Positions 1 to 5,117 of a stretch of 5,117 nt of DNA are shown here, piece by piece; position 1 is the first letter of the stretch, and every line of letters begins with the position of its first letter. This DNA is from Alphaproteobacteria bacterium. Its GTDB lineage: Bacteria; Pseudomonadota; Alphaproteobacteria; UBA8366. The notes beneath the pieces were generated by a model. The model had not been told where the DNA came from, did no database searches, and saw only the letters and a program-made list of their open reading frames with translations. The position numbers were made by a program, and so were the translations under genes. The DNA is taken from positions 1-5,117 of the forward strand of contig JABJCS010000555.1 of assembly GCA_018665505.1 (NCBI GenBank), written 5' to 3'.

Positions 1-481
1 AGAGCGGCTTGTGACTATAGAGACCGAGTGTCCGTCCGTCTGAATCGGCAAGGGCGTCCTCGAGGAAATCCCATTGTCGATGCTCTGCGCCGAGATTGCT
101 GCCCAGCAATTCGCTATTGATACCGATGAGCCGCCAGCCCTCGATGTCCTTAATAAATCGGTCGTCGCCGAAATAACTCTTCCACGTATTCAGGCGGGCA
201 TTATTGACCGGTTGCTTTAAGCGCGGATTGTCGCCGGGCTCGCCCACATCGTGATTGCCGGGAATGGTGAGGTAGGGAAGGCCCAGCCGTTCGGCTTCTT
301 GATGCGCATATTGAATATCACCCTCAACGTCGGGGCCATTGAAGGAAAAATCCCCGGTGTTGATGACAAGGTCCGGTCGGAGCGCCTGCATCTCATCGAC
401 GAAAGTTTGCCAATTGTCGTCGAAATAGGCATGGGTCGGACTTAGATGCGTGTCCGATACTTGAACGATGACATATGTCAT
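1..481 (-). CDS. Calcineurin-like metallophosphoesterase, 3' end cut off by the window edge
   Basis: The first 160 codons of a two-metal phosphoesterase are visible, read from the ATG at 481 to the window edge without a stop. The metal-binding motifs appear in family order: Asp10 and His12 in SDTHL, Gly43-Asp44 in NTGDFSFNG, the GNHD motif at residues 75-78, and His157 in YSHKPL, which fits the fourth ligand. The final GHxH-type motif would lie beyond the edge. Members hydrolyse phosphomonoesters or phosphodiesters, and the class III cyclic nucleotide phosphodiesterases (CpdA type) have this layout, but substrate cannot be assigned. No signal peptide is seen, so it is probably cytoplasmic. 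The start is supported because SDTHL begins only nine residues in and a later Met (31) would remove it. The ribosome site is weak (GAG at 488-490). The gene lies 48 bases after the chemoreceptor stop, same strand, with no terminator seen. A perfect palindrome covers its start codon. Confidence 0.9.
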   Translation of the reverse strand, partial: MTYVIVQVSDTHLSPTHAYFDDNWQTFVDEMQALRPDLVINTGDFSFNGPDVEGDIQYAHQEAERLGLPYLTIPGNHDVGEPGDNPRLKQPVNNARLNTWKSYFGDDRFIKDIEGWRLIGINSELLGSNLGAEHRQWDFLEDALADSDGRTLGLYSHKPL

Positions 482-483
482 CG
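466..483. repeat. Perfect 18-base palindrome over the phosphoesterase start codon
   Basis: The sequence CGATGACATATGTCATCG equals its own reverse complement over all 18 bases. It contains the start codon (479-481) and the first codons of the phosphoesterase. As DNA it has the shape of a site for a dimeric regulator. As RNA it could fold into a 7-pair stem with an AUAU loop that holds the AUG. Neither role is shown, and part of the symmetry is also constrained by coding (Met-Thr-Tyr-Val-Ile). Confidence 0.6.
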
Positions 484-529
484 CCTGCTCGATCCGTCGT
501 GTTGCGGCATGCGTTGTCTCCGATCTTCG

Positions 530-2659
530 TTACACGGACCGAGCAGAGGTCAGGAATTCTTCGAGGTTCCGGCCGAAATCCCCGATCGTGCCCTCCAAGT
601 CTTCCGACGACCATAAAATACCGATGGACTTACCGCTGGATTGAGCGGAAGAACGCGTCATTTCAGCGATACTTTCCAGCACCTGCCGCGCATCTTCACT
701 GACAGTTTCGGTCGTCCGGGCGATTTCCTGTGTCGCGGCGCTTTGCTCCTCCACGGCGGCGGAAATCCCTGTCGAGACTTGGTTAATTTTCTCCATGGTG
801 TCGTTAATCTTATCGACCGAACTGACCGCCGCGCCGACTTCGTCCTGGATGGCCGTCACTTGGGTCGATATTTCCTCGGTTGCCTTGGCGGTCTGACTTG
901 CGAGGTTCTTCACTTCGGCGGCAACGACGGCAAAGCCCTTGCCGGCGTCTCCCGCCCGAGCCGCCTCGATGGTGGCATTCAGCGCCAAGAGATTGGTTTG
1001 ATCGGCGATTTCACTGATCAATCCTACGATGTCGCCGATCCGCTGGCTGGCATCGGAAAGCCCGCGAATACGCTGATGCGCATCTTCGGTCTCCCGCACC
1101 GCGGTTGTCGCTATGGTTGTCGAATCCGCGACTTGGCTGGCGATCTCCCGGATGGAGCTGGAGAGCTCCTCCGCCGCCGCCGCGGCGCTGTTGATATTAT
1201 CATGTGTACGTTCGGAGGAAATGGCGACATCGAATGTACGGCTGCCGGTCTCGTTCTGCGCTGACGTGCCTTCGAGCGCGGTTTCGCGAATATCTTCGGA
1301 TGCGTTCCGGACGGTGTCGATCATGCTGCCGGCCCGGCCTTCGAAATCCACGAGAATGGCTTCGACGCTTTCAACCCGCTCCAGCCTTACTTGCTGTTCC
1401 TTTTCTTGCTCGGCCCTGATTTCATCCGCCTTGATCATGTTTTCCTTGAAAACGAGGACGGCCTTGGCCATTTCGCCGATCTCGTCGCCTTTATCGGTGG
1501 CGGGAATATCGACGGATTTATCGCCGTCGGACAGTTTAGTCATCGTCTCGGTCATGCCCTGAATGGGCTTCACCGCTGCGCGGCCGATGAAGATACCAAG
1601 GATGAGAATAACCGCCGCGCTAATCAGAATCGCGATTTCCATGATGAGCTCTTGCGTCGAAATCGCCACGTAGACTTCATCGGTCGGGATACGAACGAGA
1701 ATCGACCAATCGAGACCGGTATAGTCGTACGCACCGTCAGTTTTGGAATAGCCGGCGGCTTGCTCGATTTTTTTGCGGGCATGGATCGCATCGAGTGATC
1801 CGGATTCACCGGCGACCGCTTTTTGCGCAGCACCGACACCGGCCTCGGCGAGATTGAATTTGCCGATGACATCGGGATTACGTTTATATTTCGTCCATCC
1901 TTGGCCCTTCGGGTCGTAGTCGACAATGATTCGGCCCACCGGGTCTAGAATTGTGATTTCCGCATTCGCTTTATTTTCTGCCGCGAGGCCGTTGTAGAAT
2001 GTCTCGACAATTTCCTCGACGAGTCCAAAATCAGCGAAGTTCGCCCAGATCGCCATGGGGACTCCATCGGCGTTTTTGACCGGAGCAACGAATGGAATGA
2101 TGTATCCGTCGTCACCGTACAATTCTCCGATCAATGGAAGGTTCTGCGGCTGTTCGACGGTCGTACCGGAAAACCCGTTGGTTCCTTCGAGGAAATCTCC
2201 CTCGACTGCTTTCTTGAACCAGGAAGCTTCAGCGAAATTTATTTTGGACACTTTCTGGGTATCGAGAGGGTCGCCTTTATGATTGACCGTATTGACGGCC
2301 AGGACATTGCCTTCCAAGTCGAGCAATAGCATTAGCCGGTAAATGCCATAACCGGTCATATAGCCATTCATTGAGGAGACGAGCGGGTTGTCGTCCGTCT
2401 GCCTCATCCAGTTTTCCGGATTTTTGGCGGCTGTATTCAATCCGAACGCTTGCACGTCGCCGTAACGCTCGAACAAGTTTCGATCGATGGTGTCACCGAT
2501 GCCGACGGCGATTTGCTGCAATGGTTTTCGGAAGGCGTTCTCTAACGTGTCTTTTCCAACTTCATAGACGGTAAACAATGCGATTGCGGGCAGAATACCG
2601 AAGATCAGTAATATCATCACAAGCTTTGGCGTCAGATTTAAATTCTGAATTTTGGCCAT
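530..2659 (-). CDS. Methyl-accepting chemotaxis protein with periplasmic dCache-like sensor
   Basis: A complete 709-residue transmembrane chemoreceptor that should pass a periplasmic ligand signal to CheW/CheA. In order: membrane helix 1 at about 12-33; a periplasmic sensor of roughly 300 residues (about 34-338), the size and pattern of a double Cache domain, ending in DWSILVRIP (317-325); membrane helix 2 at about 338-359; HAMP at about 361-413 with [10 protein letters not shown]; a charged coiled-coil linker; and the cytoplasmic signalling coiled coil at about 485-665. The conserved hairpin tip is intact at about 548-587 ([20 protein letters not shown], then [15 protein letters not shown]). 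The start is firm: GGGAGG lies 6 bases upstream and an in-frame stop lies further upstream with no other ATG between. The C-terminus ends RSV and lacks the NWETF-type CheR/CheB tether. The ligand is unknown. No che genes are in the window, so it may be an orphan receptor. The phosphoesterase follows and may share its transcript. Confidence 0.96.
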   Translation of the reverse strand: MAKIQNLNLTPKLVMILLIFGILPAIALFTVYEVGKDTLENAFRKPLQQIAVGIGDTIDRNLFERYGDVQAFGLNTAAKNPENWMRQTDDNPLVSSMNGYMTGYGIYRLMLLLDLEGNVLAVNTVNHKGDPLDTQKVSKINFAEASWFKKAVEGDFLEGTNGFSGTTVEQPQNLPLIGELYGDDGYIIPFVAPVKNADGVPMAIWANFADFGLVEEIVETFYNGLAAENKANAEITILDPVGRIIVDYDPKGQGWTKYKRNPDVIGKFNLAEAGVGAAQKAVAGESGSLDAIHARKKIEQAAGYSKTDGAYDYTGLDWSILVRIPTDEVYVAISTQELIMEIAILISAAVILILGIFIGRAAVKPIQGMTETMTKLSDGDKSVDIPATDKGDEIGEMAKAVLVFKENMIKADEIRAEQEKEQQVRLERVESVEAILVDFEGRAGSMIDTVRNASEDIRETALEGTSAQNETGSRTFDVAISSERTHDNINSAAAAAEELSSSIREIASQVADSTTIATTAVRETEDAHQRIRGLSDASQRIGDIVGLISEIADQTNLLALNATIEAARAGDAGKGFAVVAAEVKNLASQTAKATEEISTQVTAIQDEVGAAVSSVDKINDTMEKINQVSTGISAAVEEQSAATQEIARTTETVSEDARQVLESIAEMTRSSAQSSGKSIGILWSSEDLEGTIGDFGRNLEEFLTSARSV

Positions 2660-2665
2660 GATGGG

Positions 2666-2671
2666 CCTCCC
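2666..2671 (-). promoter_or_regulatory. Ribosome binding site of the chemoreceptor
   Basis: GGGAGG on the minus strand, 6 bases before the ATG at 2659. It is a strong Shine-Dalgarno match and fixes this start. Confidence 0.85.
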
Positions 2672-2692
2672 GATAGATCCATGTTCGATTGA

Positions 2693-2737
2693 TTTTAGCG
2701 GTTTTTATGATCGTTAGTAGTATAGATTTAGCTAAAA
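2693..2737. repeat. Inverted repeat bracketing the chemoreceptor -10 box
   Basis: TTTTAGC at 2693-2699 and GCTAAAA at 2731-2737 are perfect reverse complements, 31 bases apart. One arm lies in the promoter spacer and the other just after the expected transcription start, so the pair cannot be a simple RNA hairpin but could be two half-sites for a regulator. A 7-base arm at this spacing in AT-rich DNA can easily occur by chance. Confidence 0.3.
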
Positions 2738-2747
2738 CCCTCGTCAG
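2719..2747 (-). promoter_or_regulatory. Candidate sigma-70 promoter of the chemoreceptor
   Basis: On the minus strand, CTGACG (2742-2747, four of six to TTGACA) and TATACT (2719-2724, five of six to TATAAT) are separated by exactly 17 bases. Transcription would start near 2712, giving a leader of about 50 bases before the ATG at 2659. The surrounding DNA is clearly AT-richer than the flanking genes, as expected for a promoter. An inverted repeat (TTTTAGC 2693-2699 and GCTAAAA 2731-2737) brackets the -10 box. This is a match by eye to consensus and no start site is known. Confidence 0.5.
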
Positions 2748-2813
2748 TAAGTATTCGCAAGGTTCACATTTCGCATTCTGAACCGTGCGGACGATTTCGA
2801 TTTGCTGTGGACG

Positions 2814-2836
2814 CTCTATTCGACGGCCGAATAGAG
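2814..2836 (-). terminator. Hairpin across the acyl-CoA ligase stop codon, possible atypical terminator
   Basis: CTCTATTCG (2814-2822) and CGAATAGAG (2828-2836) form a perfect 9-pair stem with a 5-base loop. The stop codon of the ligase (TAG, 2816-2818) and its last six codons lie inside it. On the minus-strand transcript no run of U follows (the next bases read CGTCCACAGC), so it is not a standard intrinsic terminator. It could stabilise the 3' end or assist a factor-dependent stop. It lies about 65 bases upstream of the chemoreceptor promoter, where a boundary between transcripts would be expected. Confidence 0.4.
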
Positions 2837-4423
2837 ACCCGATAAATATCCCTCGCGTAGTGTGAATTTTCGGATTTTTCCTGAACCCGTGAGCGGGAAC
2901 GTTTCGACCTGGCACCATACCGCCGGTGTCTTTTGCGGCGCTAGGGATGTACGGCAATGGAGATGCAAGACTTGCTTATCTAGTGCGCGGTTTTCTTCCG
3001 TGCGGATGAAACATGCGATAATTTCGCCCCATTTTTCGTCGGGCAGGCCGATGATGGCGACTTCCGCGACATCGGGATGTTCAAGCAGTGCGTTCTCTAT
3101 TTCGGCCGGGAAATGATTCTCGCCACCTCGGATGATCATTTCCTTGACCCGCCCGGTAATGCGGACATAACCGCGCTCATCCATGGTGCCGAGGTCGCCC
3201 GTGTGTAGCCATCCATCGCGATCCAGGGTTTCCGTCGTTGCCGCGTCATTCCCGTGATAACCGATCATGGCGCTGGGGCCACGGGCGCAAATTTCCCCGA
3301 CTTCGTTGATCGCCGCGAGAGCGTTGTCTGCAACACGCCGGATGGAAACATCCGTTTGGGAGATAGGTCGACCCGCCGTATTGCAGATGTCGTCGATTGA
3401 ATCGTCCAGATGATGTTGTGTGATGACCGGGCTATGTTCGGTTTGACCATAAAGTGTGGAAAAGCTACATCCGAACGTGTTTTGGACCCGGCGCACTAGC
3501 TCCGGCGCCACCATGGAGCCGCCGCAACTGACGACTTTGAGGGAAGACGTGTCGCGGGTTTCCTGATCGTGCGCATCCAGCAATGCCACGACCATCGTCG
3601 GGACACCCAGGATAATCGTTGCGCGTTCGCTCTCGATCAGGCGATTGACGCGTAACGGATCAAAGAGACTGACTAAAACCATTCGGCATCCGGCCTGAAG
3701 GCAGCCAAGCGTGACCATGCCGCACCCACTGGTATGGAAGAGAGGCATGATATTGATCCAGGTCGCCTCCTGATTGACGCCGCAGCGGGCAGCGTAGAAA
3801 CGCGCGTTGTTGACCAGGCCGCGATGGCTGAGGACAGCCCCTTTGGGAAAGCCGGTCGTCCCGGATGTGTATTGAATTTGTGCCGCGTCTCCCGGAGAGA
3901 CGTCGGGTAAGTGGGGATGTTCATTCGTGCGCCGAAATAATACATCGCGATTGTTGAGGTCAATAATCTCGCGGATATCTCCTAAGTCTTTAATGGCTCC
4001 ATGGCCGATATCGGCCATCGGATTGCCACGGAACTCGTCGACGAGGAAAAGAGCGACCGCGCCAGACTGTTCGAGCACGTAGCGCAGTTCCTTCGCCTGG
4101 AACGCGGGGTTGGCGGTGACCAGTATTAGGCCCGCCAGGGCACAGGCATATTCCATCAACACCCATTCCGGGGAATTCGGCGACCAGACAACTATGTGTT
4201 CGCCGGGTTTGAACCGGGTCGAGAGTGCCAGCGCCAAAGTTTCACTTTCGGCGAGCAATGCGCTGTAGCTCCAGCGCCGTCCAAGCTCCCCATTTAGCTT
4301 CACTTCGACCAAGGCTTCTTGGCTTGGATATTTGGCGGCAATCTTTTGCAGCAAGCCACCGACGGTGGTCTCCCAAACGGGGTCGTCGGTTTGCGCGGGG
4401 AAGTGGGCTTCGGTTAGGCGCAT
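2816..4423 (-). CDS. AMP-forming acyl-CoA ligase (fatty-acyl-CoA synthetase type)
   Basis: A complete 535-residue member of the adenylate-forming (ANL) superfamily. It should activate a carboxylic acid with ATP to an acyl-adenylate and then form the CoA thioester, in the cytoplasm. All core motifs are present: the P-loop YTSGTTGFPKG (185-195); YGQTE (325-329), which contacts the adenylate; the GWLHTGD motif with Asp410 for the ribose; the hinge region GRVKEMIIRGGEN (424-436); and the C-terminal PLTGSGKIRKF (510-520) with Lys516 as the expected catalytic lysine. Length is normal for medium- and long-chain or aryl acyl-CoA ligases. The start is fixed by an in-frame TAA two codons upstream (4427-4429) and an AAAGAG ribosome site 7 bases before the ATG. 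The acyl substrate cannot be read from sequence. It faces an OYE-family oxidoreductase gene across 127 bases, which suggests a shared catabolic locus, for example for fatty, unsaturated or aromatic acids. Confidence 0.95.
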   Translation of the reverse strand: MRLTEAHFPAQTDDPVWETTVGGLLQKIAAKYPSQEALVEVKLNGELGRRWSYSALLAESETLALALSTRFKPGEHIVVWSPNSPEWVLMEYACALAGLILVTANPAFQAKELRYVLEQSGAVALFLVDEFRGNPMADIGHGAIKDLGDIREIIDLNNRDVLFRRTNEHPHLPDVSPGDAAQIQYTSGTTGFPKGAVLSHRGLVNNARFYAARCGVNQEATWINIMPLFHTSGCGMVTLGCLQAGCRMVLVSLFDPLRVNRLIESERATIILGVPTMVVALLDAHDQETRDTSSLKVVSCGGSMVAPELVRRVQNTFGCSFSTLYGQTEHSPVITQHHLDDSIDDICNTAGRPISQTDVSIRRVADNALAAINEVGEICARGPSAMIGYHGNDAATTETLDRDGWLHTGDLGTMDERGYVRITGRVKEMIIRGGENHFPAEIENALLEHPDVAEVAIIGLPDEKWGEIIACFIRTEENRALDKQVLHLHCRTSLAPQKTPAVWCQVETFPLTGSGKIRKFTLREGYLSGLYSAVE

Positions 4424-4430
4424 TGATTAT

Positions 4431-4436
4431 CTCTTT
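4431..4436 (-). promoter_or_regulatory. Ribosome binding site of the acyl-CoA ligase
   Basis: AAAGAG on the minus strand, 7 bases before the ATG at 4423. It is a moderate match. Together with the in-frame stop at 4427-4429 it supports this start. Confidence 0.55.
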
Positions 4437-4537
4437 GTATCGGGTGTTTGGCCTAATGTGACAGATGTCCGCCGGATGGCAATTGGACTGGTTGCCTCTA
4501 AGGGGCGGGCTAGTTTCAGCTTCAGATGAAATTCATT

Positions 4538-4543
4538 GGGAAG
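4538..4543 (+). promoter_or_regulatory. Ribosome binding site of the flavin oxidoreductase
   Basis: GGGAAG lies 7 bases before the ATG at 4551. It decides between this ATG and the out-of-frame ATG at 4526, and an in-frame stop at 4527-4529 rules out a longer start. Confidence 0.65.
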
Positions 4544-4550
4544 ACTGAAT

Positions 4551-5117
4551 ATGACCGCGCCGCTCCTCTTTACGCCGTTGACGATCCGAGATGTGGAAAT
4601 GAAGAATCGCGTTGTTGTGGCGCCGATGCACCAATATGCGGCCGAAAAGGGATTCCCGACCGATTGGCATCTGATGAATATCGGCCGGTTCGCAGCCGGT
4701 GGCGCTGGATTGGTTTTCGTTGAGTCGACGAAAGTTGATCGTCGCGGATGCGGTACCGTCGGCGATACCGGGCTTTGGGACGATAAGTTTATTCCGCATT
4801 TTAAACGATTGGCCGATTTCATCCGAGCGCACAACTCGGTCCCGGCCATCCAATTGGGGCATTCTGGACGCAAGGCACGGCGGTTCCGTCCCTGGGAGGG
4901 CGGGGCACCACTGACCGAAGCGCCGGAAGGTTGCGACGATTGGGAAGCCTGGGAGCTGGTCGCGCCAAGCGGATTGCCCGGCGGCAGGAACGATCCGGAT
5001 CCCCGCGCCTTGACCAATGCGGAAGTCAAAGACCTGGTGCAAATGTGGGGTGACGCTGCGCGGCGGGTCGATGAGGCCGGGTTTGATGTCCTCGAAATTC
5101 ACGCCGCCCATGGATAT
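4551..5117 (+). CDS. Old Yellow Enzyme family FMN oxidoreductase (YqjM-like), 3' end cut off
   Basis: The first 189 codons of a TIM-barrel flavoenzyme (NADH:flavin oxidoreductase/NADH oxidase family, usually about 340-400 residues, or the front half of a larger FadH-like protein) run open to the window edge. Visible family marks are the N-terminal LLFTPLTIRDVEMKNRVVVA segment, PMHQY (25-29), TDWHL (37-41), the GGAGLVFVE strand (50-58), QLGHSGRKA (101-109), and HAAHGY (184-189), whose His184 and His187 match the substrate-binding His pair. These enzymes carry FMN and typically reduce activated C=C bonds with NAD(P)H. Residue 27 is His where YqjM and many relatives have a flavin-tuning Cys; Tyr29 is kept. 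No signal peptide is seen. Divergent from the acyl-CoA ligase, it may act on a CoA ester or unsaturated intermediate from the same pathway, though that is inferred. The exact substrate and any extra C-terminal domains cannot be seen. Confidence 0.92.
   Translation, partial: MTAPLLFTPLTIRDVEMKNRVVVAPMHQYAAEKGFPTDWHLMNIGRFAAGGAGLVFVESTKVDRRGCGTVGDTGLWDDKFIPHFKRLADFIRAHNSVPAIQLGHSGRKARRFRPWEGGAPLTEAPEGCDDWEAWELVAPSGLPGGRNDPDPRALTNAEVKDLVQMWGDAARRVDEAGFDVLEIHAAHGY

Larger units (their letters stand above)
4424..4550. promoter_or_regulatory. Divergent promoter region between ligase and flavin oxidoreductase
   Basis: These 127 bases must hold the promoters of both outward-facing genes, unless either has a distant start. 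Toward the ligase, TTGCCA (4477-4482, five of six to TTGACA) and a poor CATTAG (4453-4458, three of six) are 18 bases apart. I see no convincing sigma-70 boxes toward the oxidoreductase. Short inverted repeats are present: GGCAA/TTGCC (4478-4482 and 4492-4496, overlapping the proposed -35), GACA/TGTC (4460-4469), and ATTCA/TGAAT (4531-4535 and 4546-4550) around the oxidoreductase ribosome site. Any of these could be an operator, but all arms are only 4 to 5 bases long. Confidence 0.5.

Noticed and set aside
482..529. Possible terminator between the chemoreceptor and the phosphoesterase
   Set aside because: I see no stable stem followed by a T-run on the minus strand in these 48 bases.
1152..1167. 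GGAGCT/AGCTCC short hairpin inside the chemoreceptor gene
   Set aside because: It lies in codons of the conserved [10 protein letters not shown] segment, so the repeat is explained by Glu, Leu and Ser codon use.
641..1264. Open frame of 207 codons on the plus strand opposite the chemoreceptor
   Set aside because: It lies wholly antisense to the conserved signalling domain, has no recognisable domain or ribosome site, and its composition is what a reversed alanine- and serine-rich coiled coil gives.
2562..2957. Minus-strand open frame of 131 codons spanning the ligase end, the intergenic gap and the chemoreceptor start
   Set aside because: It is out of frame with both flanking genes and overlaps their conserved ends; the promoter-like, AT-rich middle is better read as non-coding.
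4526..4723. ATG at 4526 as an alternative start of a plus-strand gene
   Set aside because: It is in a different frame from the OYE-family protein, and the frame gives no recognisable product. The GGGAAG site fits the ATG at 4551.
4427..5111. Two overlapping minus-strand open frames of 200 and 192 codons opposite the flavin oxidoreductase
   Set aside because: They are antisense to a clear OYE-family reading frame with intact motifs, and their predicted proteins are rich in Pro, Ser and Arg with no domain pattern.
1..5117. Mobile element, CRISPR array, toxin-antitoxin or defence system
   Set aside because: No transposase, integrase, terminal repeats, regularly spaced repeats or defence-type domains are visible; all four genes are common metabolic or signalling families.

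Overview
This window looks like ordinary chromosomal DNA from a Gram-negative proteobacterium, probably an alphaproteobacterium and possibly Rhodospirillales-like. That placement is an inference from three things: the style of the chemoreceptor (a HAMP segment ending in a [12 protein letters not shown]-type motif and a [28 protein letters not shown] hairpin tip), the long acyl-CoA ligase facing an Old Yellow Enzyme family gene, and a moderate GC content. I see no rRNA, tRNA, insertion sequence, CRISPR array or phage gene. The window is almost fully coding. The longest gaps without a gene are 156 bases (2660-2815) and 127 bases (4424-4550), so no stretch of 300 bases lacks a gene.

Layout, right to left along the minus strand: an AMP-forming acyl-CoA ligase (4423 to 2816), then a complete methyl-accepting chemotaxis protein (2659 to 530), then a calcineurin-like metallophosphoesterase (481 to the left edge, 3' end missing). 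On the plus strand, an OYE/YqjM-type FMN oxidoreductase starts at 4551 and runs off the right edge. It is divergent from the ligase.

Two functional groups are suggested. On the right, the ligase and the flavin oxidoreductase share a 127-base divergent promoter region and probably belong to one catabolic locus: activation of a carboxylic acid to its CoA thioester, and reduction of an activated C=C bond or a related flavin reaction. On the left, the chemoreceptor has a good sigma-70-like promoter of its own and is followed 48 bases later by the phosphoesterase in the same direction, with no visible terminator between them, so they may be cotranscribed. A hairpin lies across the stop codon of the ligase and separates the two groups.

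I found no convincing undescribed system. The most distinctive DNA signals are a perfect 18-base palindrome over the start codon of the phosphoesterase, the hairpin at the ligase stop codon, and inverted repeats in both promoter regions. The most distinctive protein signal is a His in place of the usual Cys next to the flavin in the OYE-family enzyme.
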